Positions 18,138-26,179 of a stretch of 64,000 nt of DNA are shown here, one piece after another (the first letter of the stretch is position 1; each line of letters opens with the position of its first letter). The notes beneath the pieces were generated by a model that was not told where the DNA came from, ran no database searches, and saw only the letters and a program-made list of their open reading frames with translations. Made by a program: the position numbers and the translations under genes. The stretch is from the NCBI RefSeq assembly GCF_006385575.1, contig NZ_CP041040.1, positions 2,418,001 through 2,482,000 on the forward strand. The letters run 5' to 3'. Source of the DNA: Microbacterium foliorum (GTDB taxonomy: Bacteria; Actinomycetota; Actinomycetes; Actinomycetales; Microbacteriaceae).

Positions 18138-19598
18138 TCAGGCGACGGAACGCAGTGCCTCGGCGGGGCTGAGTCGCGCGGCACGCCAGCCGCCGAACGC
18201 TCCGGCCACGAGGCCTCCGAGCACGGCCAGGCCGACCGCGGCGATGAGCACCCACGGCGTGAACGGCGCCTGCAGCACGATGTCTGCCGCCTGCTGTGTC
18301 TGGAACATGCCGCCGCCAGCCGGACCACCGCTCATGCCGCCGGGGCCCGCTTCGGATCCCCCCGCTTCCGCCGCGGCGACCGTCGGCTTCACGAGGTTGA
18401 TGATGACGATGCCGGCGATTCCGAGCACGAGTCCGACCGCTCCCCCGATCAGGCCCTGCACCATCGACTCGCCTGCGACCTGACGCACGACCCGTCCGTT
18501 CGACCAGCCGATCGCCTTGAGGGTGCCGAACTCGCGGGTGCGACGCGAGACTCCTGAGAGTGTCAGCAGCACCGAGAGCAGCACGGCGACCGCGAGCACG
18601 ATGATCGACAGCCAGGTGCCGAGGTTCGTGATCAGCGAGGTCGCGCTCGACAGAGACCCTGAGACGGTCGATGCGAGCTCGGACTGCGACGTGATCGTGG
18701 CATCGGGAAGCTCGTCGGCGAGTGCTGTCTGCACGGCGTCGATGGACGCTGCCGACTCGGCCTGCACGTAGACGGTGGAGACGACGTCGCCGGCGCCCGA
18801 GAGCTCCTGGGCCGTGTCGAGGGGCAGGTAGACGTTGGCCGCGGTGTCGGCGGAATCTGAGATGGACACCACGATGCCGACGACCTCGACGTCGGAACCG
18901 GCGACATCGATCGTGCCGCCGACGGCGATTTCGTTCGTGCTCGCGTAGGTGGCGTCGACGAGCGCGACGAGCGCACCCGCGTCATCGCTGTCGAGAGCTC
19001 GGCCGTCGCTGATCTCGACCGAGGCGAGCGGACCCACTGACGTCACGGCAGGATCGATGCCGAGCACCGTGAACGAGTCGACGCCGAACGAGCCTCCGCC
19101 GGCGCCACCCTGGGGCGGTGCGTCGCCCTCGGTGGGGGCGGCGCCTTCAGTGGTCCCGTCCTGCGCTCCGAAGCCGCCGCTGGGCAGCTCCCCCGAGAAG
19201 GTCGAGTTCGTGAGGCTGAGGGCAGCGGATGCCGCCGTCACGTCCTCCGTCGCCGTGACGGTGTCGAGCACGGACGCGTCGAGCGTTCCGCGCATGAAGT
19301 CCGTCATCAGGGTCGACTGACTCAGCGTCGTCGTGTCTCCTTCGGTCGATCCGTCCTCCGATCCGAAGTCGAAGCGCTGACCGCCGCCCTCCCCCGGCTC
19401 AGCCGCGGCACCCGTGACCGTGAGGTCGGTGCCGACGCCGTAGACCGACTCCAGCGCCTGGGCCTGCGCGTCACGCACTCCCGCGGTGAGGGCATTGACG
19501 ATGATGACCAGGGCGATCGCGATGGCGAGCCCGATCGCGACGATCATCGTCTGTCTCTTGCGGCCAGCCAACTCGCGCCGCAGATATGTCCCGTACAT
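18138..19598 (-). CDS. MacB/FtsX-type ABC transporter permease
   Basis: Permease of 486 residues. A first helix (residues about 17-38) is followed by a large extracytoplasmic domain of around 270 residues rich in Gly, Ser and Thr. Three further helices sit near 335-365, 385-410 and 450-475. The C-terminal FtsX domain contains LLTLSGVSRRTREFGTLKAIGWSNGRVVRQV, the usual MacB-permease loop. The ATG at 19598 has AAGGAG upstream. It is divergent from the response regulator gene, so the two-component system probably controls it. The substrate is unknown. Confidence 0.9.
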   Translation of the reverse strand: MYGTYLRRELAGRKRQTMIVAIGLAIAIALVIIVNALTAGVRDAQAQALESVYGVGTDLTVTGAAAEPGEGGGQRFDFGSEDGSTEGDTTTLSQSTLMTDFMRGTLDASVLDTVTATEDVTAASAALSLTNSTFSGELPSGGFGAQDGTTEGAAPTEGDAPPQGGAGGGSFGVDSFTVLGIDPAVTSVGPLASVEISDGRALDSDDAGALVALVDATYASTNEIAVGGTIDVAGSDVEVVGIVVSISDSADTAANVYLPLDTAQELSGAGDVVSTVYVQAESAASIDAVQTALADELPDATITSQSELASTVSGSLSSATSLITNLGTWLSIIVLAVAVLLSVLLTLSGVSRRTREFGTLKAIGWSNGRVVRQVAGESMVQGLIGGAVGLVLGIAGIVIINLVKPTVAAAEAGGSEAGPGGMSGGPAGGGMFQTQQAADIVLQAPFTPWVLIAAVGLAVLGGLVAGAFGGWRAARLSPAEALRSVA

Positions 19599-19762
19599 GT
19601 GTCTCCTTCCGCCGCGCCGTTCGCGGGCCGATGATGACGCTAGGGAGGGGACTTTTGCGAGATCGAGGGAGGAGTGATGAGAAGGCTATGGCCGGCAGAT
19701 CTCACAGCCCACGCATAGCGCTCTCCATAGAAACCCCATAGGTGATTCCGCAGAATGTACTC
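19599..19762. promoter_or_regulatory. Divergent promoter region with CATAG repeats
   Basis: Three direct copies of CATAG start at 19714, 19726 and 19737, about one helical turn apart, and an inverted copy lies at 19686-19690. TAGCGT at 19637-19642 is a possible -10 for the transporter operon. Tandem repeats at 11-12 base intervals are typical of OmpR-family response regulator sites. Confidence 0.5.
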
Positions 19763-20491
19763 ATGAGCTCCGACCTTCCCGAACTGCGCCGCCCCGACGG
19801 CTCTCCCCTGCGCATCCTCGCCGTCGACGACGAGCAGATGCTCACCGATCTGCTCGCGATGGCCCTGCGGATGGAGGGCTGGGAGGTGCGCACCGCATCA
19901 TCCGGCCTCGAGGCGCTGCAGGTCGCTCGCGAGTTCGAACCGGACGCACTCGTGCTCGACATCATGATGCCCGACCTCGACGGCATGGCCGTGCTGCGCC
20001 GGCTCCGCGAGTCCGGCAGCCTCGTCCCCGTTCTCTTCCTGACCGCGAAGGATGCCGTGGGCGACCGGGTCGCCGGTCTCACCGCCGGCGGGGACGACTA
20101 CGTCACGAAGCCCTTCAGCCTCGAAGAGGTGATCGCCCGACTGCGCGCGATCATCCGTCGCACCGGTCACGCGACAGCCGACGACGGCCAGTCGATCCTC
20201 CGCGTCGCCGACCTCACCCTCAACGAGGACAGCCACGAGGTGATGCGGGACGGCACCGAGATCGAGCTGACCGCGACCGAATTCGAGCTGCTCCGCTACC
20301 TCATGCGCAACGAGCGACGAGTGCTGTCGAAGGCGCAGATCCTCGATCGGGTGTGGAGCTACGACTTCGGCGGCAAGTCGTCGGTGGTCGAACTCTACAT
20401 CTCGTACCTGCGCAAGAAGATCGACGCCGGACGCACCCCGCTGCTGCACACGGTGCGAGGTGTCGGCTACATGATCAAGGCGCCTCAGTGA
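19763..20491 (+). CDS. OmpR-family response regulator
   Basis: Transcription factor of 242 residues. The receiver domain has the acidic pair in AVDDEQ, the phospho-acceptor Asp66 in LVLDIMMPDLDG and the conserved Lys in LTAKDA. The C-terminal winged-helix domain contains LTATEFELLRYLMRNERRV and SVVELYISYLRKKID. The start at 19763 (MSSDLPELR) is preferred; a GTG at 19742 would add seven residues. Its stop overlaps the histidine kinase GTG in a GTGA junction, so the pair is coupled. The probable target is the divergent ABC operon. Confidence 0.94.
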   Translation: MSSDLPELRRPDGSPLRILAVDDEQMLTDLLAMALRMEGWEVRTASSGLEALQVAREFEPDALVLDIMMPDLDGMAVLRRLRESGSLVPVLFLTAKDAVGDRVAGLTAGGDDYVTKPFSLEEVIARLRAIIRRTGHATADDGQSILRVADLTLNEDSHEVMRDGTEIELTATEFELLRYLMRNERRVLSKAQILDRVWSYDFGGKSSVVELYISYLRKKIDAGRTPLLHTVRGVGYMIKAPQ

Positions 20492-21987
20492 GCCAGACGG
20501 GGATGGCTCGGCGACCGATGAGTCTGCAGACACGGCTGATGACGGCCGTGATCGGATTCGTCTCGCTCATCCTCGTGATCGTCGCGGTGATCACCAGTGC
20601 TCTGCTCGGCGGGACGCTCGAGCGACAGCTCGAAGTGCGCCTGAACAGCTACTCGGTGCAGGTGACCAAGTGGGTCAGCCAAGTGCCAGCCCAGTTCGCA
20701 GACATCGACACCGTCCTCGCCGAAAGAAACCCCGGTGTTCCCGGAATCCTTCTGGCAGTGTCCAGCACCGAGGGAGGCACCAGTGGCGTCGTGTTCCCCG
20801 ATACGAAAGGCGAATTGAGCGGAGTCTCGCAGCCACTGACCAGCAGCGACCTCGATCGGATCAACTCGGCGCTGGGAGGCCGCGCGAGCGGCACGGTGAC
20901 CCTGGAAGACTTCGGCTCCTACCTCGTCGTCGTGCAACAGGCCCCGAACGGCGTCAACGTCGTGACGGGCCTGCCCCGCACCGAGATCCAGAATCAGCTC
21001 GCGACGCTGCTCACCGTGATCGCCCTCGCGACGATCGGCGGTCTGATCCTCCTTGCCCTCACGACCGCCATCACGATCCGCGTGGGGCTGAGGCCGCTGC
21101 GCGCCGTCGCGGCGACCGCCACGCGCGTCGCAAACCAGCCGCTCGACCGTGGGGAGGTGCAGATCACCGAACGCGTTCCGGCGTCCGAGGCCGATCCGCG
21201 CACGGAGACCGGTCTGGTCGGTTCGTCTCTGAACAAGCTTCTCGACCACGTCAACGACTCTCTTGCGTCGAGGCAGAAGAACGAGGAGCGGATGCGGCGC
21301 TTCGTCGCCGATGCGAGCCACGAGCTGCGCACCCCGCTGTCGTCGATCCGCGGGTACTCCGAGCTCTCGCTGCGCGCGCTGAAGCAGCAGGGCGGCGAGG
21401 CGGCCATCGAGAGCACCACCACGTCGCTCGAACGCATCCAGGCCCAGTCGCTGCGCATGACGCGCCTCGTCGAGGACCTGCTGCTGCTCGCTCGTCTCGA
21501 TGAGGGACGCGAGTTGGTCTACGGCACCGTCGATCTGACGCAGCTCGCGCTCGAGGGCCTCTCCGACGCGCGTCCGACCGCGGCAGACCATCACTGGAAC
21601 ATCGAGGCTCCTGACGAGCCGATCGTCATCGTCGGCGACGCGGGGCGGATGCATCAGGTCGTCGCGAACCTCCTCGCCAATGCCCGGACGCACACACCCG
21701 CGGGCACCTCGATCACCCTCAGCGTGACCCGCGAGGGCGATGAGGCGGTGCTGCGGGTGCACGACGACGGACCCGGTATCGACCCCGGCGTGCGCGATGA
21801 ACTCTTCGCCCGGTTCGCCCGTGGCGACAGCTCGCGCGCCCGTCAGACCGGCGGCACCGGCCTCGGGCTCGCCATCGCGAAGGCGATCGTCGAGGGTCAC
21901 GGCGGCCACCTCACCGTCGCCAGCGAACCCGGCGACACGACGTTCACCGTACGACTCCCCCTGAGCCCGGCCCCATCAGCCGACTGA
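20488..21987 (+). CDS. Sensor histidine kinase
   Basis: Membrane sensor kinase of 499 residues, partner of the regulator just upstream. Helix 1 is near residues 18-38, an extracytoplasmic sensor region of about 130 residues follows, and helix 2 is near 170-195 before a HAMP linker. The phospho-accepting His278 is in DASHELRTPLSSIRGYSEL. The N box (VVANLLANARTHTP), G1 box (HDDGPGIDP) and G2 box (GGTGLGLAIAKAI) are complete. The GTG start at 20488 overlaps the regulator stop. The signal sensed cannot be inferred. Confidence 0.94.
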   Translation: MSQTGMARRPMSLQTRLMTAVIGFVSLILVIVAVITSALLGGTLERQLEVRLNSYSVQVTKWVSQVPAQFADIDTVLAERNPGVPGILLAVSSTEGGTSGVVFPDTKGELSGVSQPLTSSDLDRINSALGGRASGTVTLEDFGSYLVVVQQAPNGVNVVTGLPRTEIQNQLATLLTVIALATIGGLILLALTTAITIRVGLRPLRAVAATATRVANQPLDRGEVQITERVPASEADPRTETGLVGSSLNKLLDHVNDSLASRQKNEERMRRFVADASHELRTPLSSIRGYSELSLRALKQQGGEAAIESTTTSLERIQAQSLRMTRLVEDLLLLARLDEGRELVYGTVDLTQLALEGLSDARPTAADHHWNIEAPDEPIVIVGDAGRMHQVVANLLANARTHTPAGTSITLSVTREGDEAVLRVHDDGPGIDPGVRDELFARFARGDSSRARQTGGTGLGLAIAKAIVEGHGGHLTVASEPGDTTFTVRLPLSPAPSAD

Positions 21988-22009
21988 GGTCACGTCCCCA
22001 GGGCTGCGT

Positions 22010-22055
22010 GGTCAAAAGCGCACCCGAGAAAGGCCGTTCCCGTGCGTTTTTGACC
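22010..22055. terminator. Inverted repeat between two convergent genes
   Basis: Arms GGTCAAAAGCGCAC (22010-22023) and GTGCGTTTTTGACC (22042-22055) pair over 14 bases with one mismatch. The right arm gives a TTTTT run. It probably terminates the histidine kinase and the flavoreductase transcripts. Confidence 0.6.
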
Positions 22056-22103
22056 CCGCAGGGCATGCCTCGGGTGCTCCGCACACCGGACCGGCACCCC
22101 GAT

Positions 22104-23678
22104 TCAGTACCCGGCGAAGGCGTCCGTCGTGAGGGAGCGGGCCTTCTGCAGCGCGGGGGCGAGATCCGCGATGAGCCGCGGAGGTCCCGATATGTACGAG
22201 TGCCGCTCGCCGATGTCGGGAACGTAGTGATCGAGGCCGGCGGCGTCGAGGCGTGCGCCCTGCGCCCAGGTCCAGTGCGAAGGAAGGTCGGCAGGCTCAT
22301 CGCGCGTGAAGACGATGACGCGCGCGCCGGTCGCAGCCAGCTCGTCGCGGAAGGCCAGCTGCGAGCTGTCGGATGCCACATAGACCAGCACCACGTCACG
22401 CTGCTGCTCCGTGAGCTGGAGCTGCCGCAGCTGCGACACGAACGGCGTGACGCCGATTCCGGCGGCGACCATCAGCACGGGGGTCTCCGAACGCGGCAGA
22501 AGGAAATCACCCCAGGTGCCCGTCACCGCGAGGGCTGAGCCCGGTTCCGCCGCAGCGAGTGCGCGCTTGTAGCTCGACGGATGCTTCTGGTCACCGTCCT
22601 TGTAGGCGATGCGGAGTATCGGGAGGTCTGCCGGAGCCGAGACGATGCTGAACTCGCGGCGGGTTCCCCGGGCATCCGGGCGGGCGTGCGGCACGTCGAG
22701 CTCGAGGTACTGCCCGGGTAGGAACTTCAGCTTTCCCTTCGCGCGGAACGTCAGCTCCTGAGCGGTCGGCGTGATGAACTGACGCTTCTCGAGCACGAGC
22801 CGCACCGAGCCTCGCAGCGCGAAGGCGAACGCGAGCAGGTTGCCGATGAGCAGCGCGCGCTCCTGCCCGAGGGTGAAGAGGCCGCCGATCGCGATCGGCC
22901 AGCCGGCGAGCGCTCCGACGAGAGCCGCCACCGAGAACTGCTGCCACCGGCGCGGGGGCAGAGTCAGCGGCTCGGAGAGCATGAACGCTCCGAGGAACAG
23001 GAACGGCGACTGGAGGACCGCGAACGAGAGGGCAGCGCCAGGATCGAACGCGAGCGAGAACTCCTGCGCCTGCACGGCCTGGCGCAGTATCGAGACCCCG
23101 ATCGCCACGATGAGGAAGACGACGACGATGCGCACCTTCTCGGTGCGCCAGAGCACCGCGAGTCCGAGGATCAGCACGGGGATGAAGAGCGACGGTGTGC
23201 CGACCCACCACGACGACGACGTCCCGAGCCATTCGAAGGCACCGAAGGATCCGAGGATCGACACGACGGCAGCACCGAAAGCCGCCGGGTTGAGGATGTG
23301 CCGACCTCGCCACGCGATCAGATACTTCGACAGGCTCGCGACCGCTCCGGCGATGGCCAGCCCGAGCAGGGCGTTCGGCTCGATGCCGGGGCGGAGCACG
23401 AAGAGCAGGATCAGTGCCGTGACGAGCGACGACTCGATGCGCCACGGCAGCCGCAGGATGCGCTGGGCCGCGGCATCCACCAGCGATATGACCACCGCCA
23501 GCACGACGAAGGACGCGAGGATCTCGAGAGGTGTCGGCGACACGATCACGCCGAGGGCCGACAGCACCACGGCGATGAGCGCGAGCGTCGACAGGGCGAA
23601 CAGCACCAGACGGTACATAGAGATTCCGCCGAGCAACGCAAGGACCCGCTGCCGCAGCGCGGTGATGGAGGTGATCAC
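22104..23678 (-). CDS. RnfD/NqrB-like membrane protein fused to a ferredoxin-NADP reductase domain
   Basis: Predicted membrane flavoreductase of 524 residues. The N-terminal 275 or so have about nine helices and NqrB/RnfD-like segments (HILNPAAFGAAVV, and GAFMLSEPLTLPPRR in the place of the RnfD ATDPVTSP segment). The C-terminal 240 form an FNR module: GQYLELDVPH, the FAD motif RREFSIVSAP, the NADPH loop VAAGIGVTPFVSQL and a terminal YISGPP. No 2Fe-2S cysteines are present, and I cannot find the SGAT flavinylation motif of RnfD. It would carry electrons from NAD(P)H across the membrane. It lies upstream-adjacent to ApbE and an FMN-binding lipoprotein gene. Confidence 0.85.
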   Translation of the reverse strand: MITSITALRQRVLALLGGISMYRLVLFALSTLALIAVVLSALGVIVSPTPLEILASFVVLAVVISLVDAAAQRILRLPWRIESSLVTALILLFVLRPGIEPNALLGLAIAGAVASLSKYLIAWRGRHILNPAAFGAAVVSILGSFGAFEWLGTSSSWWVGTPSLFIPVLILGLAVLWRTEKVRIVVVFLIVAIGVSILRQAVQAQEFSLAFDPGAALSFAVLQSPFLFLGAFMLSEPLTLPPRRWQQFSVAALVGALAGWPIAIGGLFTLGQERALLIGNLLAFAFALRGSVRLVLEKRQFITPTAQELTFRAKGKLKFLPGQYLELDVPHARPDARGTRREFSIVSAPADLPILRIAYKDGDQKHPSSYKRALAAAEPGSALAVTGTWGDFLLPRSETPVLMVAAGIGVTPFVSQLRQLQLTEQQRDVVLVYVASDSSQLAFRDELAATGARVIVFTRDEPADLPSHWTWAQGARLDAAGLDHYVPDIGERHSYISGPPRLIADLAPALQKARSLTTDAFAGY

Positions 23679-23705
23679 AGGTCTACTCTTCCCTACTTCG
23701 ACGCC

Positions 23706-24563
23706 TCATCGGCGAGTGGTGAACAGCTGTGCGGGGCAGCCGGGCGAACGCTCTGCGCGTCCGTCGGTCGTCATGCGCACCCACTCGACGCCCCACGATG
23801 CGGCGAGCTCGGGGCCGCCCTCGAAGAACAGGGCGGTCGCGACGGCATCCGCTCGCATCGCGTCACGGGCGATCGCCCATGTCGCCGCCCAGGTGCGGAC
23901 CGGCACCCCTGTGCGGGCGTCGAGCACGTGGTGGAGTCCGTCGCCCCACGCGCGGCGATTGATCGCCGAGGCGCAGAGGGCGGCATCCTGCAGTTCGATC
24001 ACGCCGATCGCCTTCGTCGGATCGTACGGATGTTCGAGGCCGACGCGCACCGCGTCTCCGCGGACCCTCATGTCGCCCCCGGCATCCACGACGAGATCAC
24101 CGGGCACATCGTCGAGGACCGCGATCACGAGATCGACCAGACGCCCCTTGCCGAGAGCTCCGACATCGAGGAGCGCCGGAGCGGATGCCGTGGCCTCCCC
24201 CGCCGTCCAGCGCACCCGATCGGTCCAGTCGCTCGGGGCGGCGACCGGCGAGCTCGCGACGAGCGAGTACGACGCGTCGTAGCCGAGGGCTGCGAGGCTG
24301 TCCCCGACGAGCGGATTCACCGCGCCGCCCGTCGCCTCGGAGAGGTTGCGGTAGGCATCGAGCATCGCTCCCGCATCGGGAGACGAGATCGAGCCGCCGT
24401 CTCGACCGACACGTGTGACCGATGAGTCCTCACGGAACCGCGACCACTCCCGGTCGAACCGCTCGATCTCGGCGCCGACGCGCTCACGGTCGTCCGCGCC
24501 GAGCTCGTGCGACGTCTCGATCTCCCAGCGCGTGCCGATCGCGTCGAAACGCCAGATCGTCAT
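23706..24563 (-). CDS. apbE: FAD:protein FMN transferase (ApbE family)
   Basis: Attaches FMN covalently to a Ser/Thr of a target protein using FAD. It has 285 residues from the ATG at 24563 (MTIWRFDAIGTRWEIE); a longer reading is possible but shows no homology-like sequence. Family motifs are DVGALGKGRLVDLVI, DAGGDMRVRG and GLHHVLDARTGVP. No signal peptide or lipobox is visible, which is notable because its likely target, the FMN-binding protein just upstream, is an exported lipoprotein. The gene sits 16 bases after that lipoprotein gene and 27 bases before the flavoreductase gene. Confidence 0.9.
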   Translation of the reverse strand: MTIWRFDAIGTRWEIETSHELGADDRERVGAEIERFDREWSRFREDSSVTRVGRDGGSISSPDAGAMLDAYRNLSEATGGAVNPLVGDSLAALGYDASYSLVASSPVAAPSDWTDRVRWTAGEATASAPALLDVGALGKGRLVDLVIAVLDDVPGDLVVDAGGDMRVRGDAVRVGLEHPYDPTKAIGVIELQDAALCASAINRRAWGDGLHHVLDARTGVPVRTWAATWAIARDAMRADAVATALFFEGGPELAASWGVEWVRMTTDGRAERSPGCPAQLFTTRR

Positions 24564-24579
24564 GCCGTGATCAGGCGCC

Positions 24580-25050
24580 TCAGGCGGCGGCCTGCTCCTT
24601 GATCGACTCGACGGCCTCGTTGAATCCGCCGCTGGTGAGCGACGAACCCGCCACACGACTGACCTCGATCTCGTCGAGCGACTTGCCCACGACCTCGTCC
24701 GAGATGCCGCCGATGAACTCGCCCTGGTACTGCTCGCTCTCGCGGGCCTGCGGGTCGCCGGTCACCTCGACATCCGTGACCAGGCCGTCGGCGACGGTGA
24801 GAGTCACGCTGATCGTCTCGACCGTCTCAGGTGTCTGGTACGAACCGTCGGCGGTGTAGGTGCCGTCGGTGTAGTCGCCGCCGGCCGCCGCGCCCGAATC
24901 GGTGGATTCGGTGCTCGTGTCGGTTCCGGTGTCGGTGGCCTGGTCTTCGGCGTCAGCCGTGCCCGAGCAGCCCGCGAGGACGAGAAGTCCTGCGACGCCG
25001 GCCAGGGCTGCGCCCTTGCGAACAGAAGTCGGTACAGTCGTGCGGATCAT
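24580..25050 (-). CDS. FMN-binding domain lipoprotein
   Basis: Exported redox lipoprotein of 156 residues. The signal peptide ends in LAGC with the lipid-modified Cys28. A Thr/Asp/Ser-rich linker runs to about residue 60, and a single FMN_bind domain follows. The C-terminal AGSSLTSGG fits the ApbE flavinylation motif ([DS]GA[ST]xT), making Thr139 the likely FMN attachment residue, although the usual GA is GS here. The ribosome binding site GGGAGGA precedes the ATG. It is first in a three-gene operon and probably accepts electrons from the membrane flavoreductase on the outer face. Confidence 0.88.
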   Translation of the reverse strand: MIRTTVPTSVRKGAALAGVAGLLVLAGCSGTADAEDQATDTGTDTSTESTDSGAAAGGDYTDGTYTADGSYQTPETVETISVTLTVADGLVTDVEVTGDPQARESEQYQGEFIGGISDEVVGKSLDEIEVSRVAGSSLTSGGFNEAVESIKEQAAA

Positions 25051-25136
25051 GATGGTCCTCCCGGCCTTTGATCGGTGTGTTGATTCGACCGTAGGGACAG
25101 CATCTATGCGCGGGCTGTGTCCGATATATGGGTTGC

Positions 25137-26171
25137 TTAGGCGTCTCCGCCGAACATGCTCGTGACCGATCCGTCTTCGAAGACCTCGTGGATCGCGCGT
25201 GCGAGCAGCGGAGCGATCGGCAGGATCGTGAGCTTGTCCCAGCGGCGCGACTCCGTCAGCGGGATCGTGTCGGTGATCACGACCTCGTCGATCGACGCGT
25301 CCTGCAGACGCTCGGATGCCGGGTCGCTGAAGATCGCGTGGGTCGCGGCGACGATCACGCGGTGCGCGCCGCTGGCCTTGAGGGCCTGCGCCGCCTTCAC
25401 GATCGTGCCGCCGGTGTCGATCATGTCGTCGACGAGCAGGCAGGTGCGTCCCTCGACGGCGCCGACGATCTCGTGCACGGAGACCTGGTTGGCGACCTTC
25501 GGGTCGCGACGCTTGTGGATGATGGCCAGCGGCGCCCCCAGGCTGTCCGACCAGGTGTCGGCGACGCGGACGCGCCCCATGTCGGGCGAGACGACGGTGA
25601 GGATCTCACGGTCCTCGGCGCTCAGCGTGCTCTTGAAGTAGTCCATCAGCACGGGCTTGGCGAACAGGTGGTCGACGGGACCGTCGAAGAAGCCCTGGAT
25701 CTGCGCGGCGTGCAGGTCCACGCTCATGACGCGGTCGGCACCGGCCGTCTTCAGCAGATCGGCGACGAGGCGGGCGCTGATCGGCTCGCGACCGCGGCCC
25801 TTCTTGTCCTGACGCGAATACGGATAGTACGGGGCGACGACGGTGATGCGCTTGGCGGAGGCGCGCTTCGCGGCGTCGATCATGATGAGCGTCTCCATGA
25901 GCCACTCGTTGACCGGCTCGCCGAAGGTCTGGATCAGGAACAGGTCGCAGCCTCGGATCGACACCTCGAACCGCGCGTAGATCTCGCCGGATGCGAAGGT
26001 GCGGTGCTCGGTCGGCACGACCTCGGTGCCGAGAGACGCGGCGACCGCAGCGGTCAGCTCGGGGTGCGATCGACCACCGGCGACCACGAGTCGCTTCTTG
26101 GTCTTGGCTACGAGACCCGGAGCGATGCCGTTGTCCCTGTCCAGATCGACCGTCTTCTTCTTGCGCGCCAT
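25137..26171 (-). CDS. prs: Ribose-phosphate pyrophosphokinase
   Basis: Makes PRPP from ribose 5-phosphate and ATP for nucleotide, histidine and tryptophan synthesis. It has 344 residues from the ATG at 26171 (MARKKKTVDLDRDNG); upstream codons overlap glmU and look unrelated. The ATP/regulatory motif YYPYSRQDKKGRGREPISA is near 130, DLHAAQIQGFFDGPVDHL near 165, and the PRPP loop LLVDDMIDTGGTIVKAA near 255. It starts eight bases after the glmU stop, the usual glmU-prs arrangement in actinobacteria. Confidence 0.96.
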   Translation of the reverse strand: MARKKKTVDLDRDNGIAPGLVAKTKKRLVVAGGRSHPELTAAVAASLGTEVVPTEHRTFASGEIYARFEVSIRGCDLFLIQTFGEPVNEWLMETLIMIDAAKRASAKRITVVAPYYPYSRQDKKGRGREPISARLVADLLKTAGADRVMSVDLHAAQIQGFFDGPVDHLFAKPVLMDYFKSTLSAEDREILTVVSPDMGRVRVADTWSDSLGAPLAIIHKRRDPKVANQVSVHEIVGAVEGRTCLLVDDMIDTGGTIVKAAQALKASGAHRVIVAATHAIFSDPASERLQDASIDEVVITDTIPLTESRRWDKLTILPIAPLLARAIHEVFEDGSVTSMFGGDA

Positions 26172-26179
26172 CGTTCTGC

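Noticed and set aside
19677..19718. A 13-codon frame with a GGAGGA site in the two-component promoter
   Set aside because: It overlaps the CATAG repeats, has no attenuator hairpin after it and no run of regulatory codons, so it is most likely chance.
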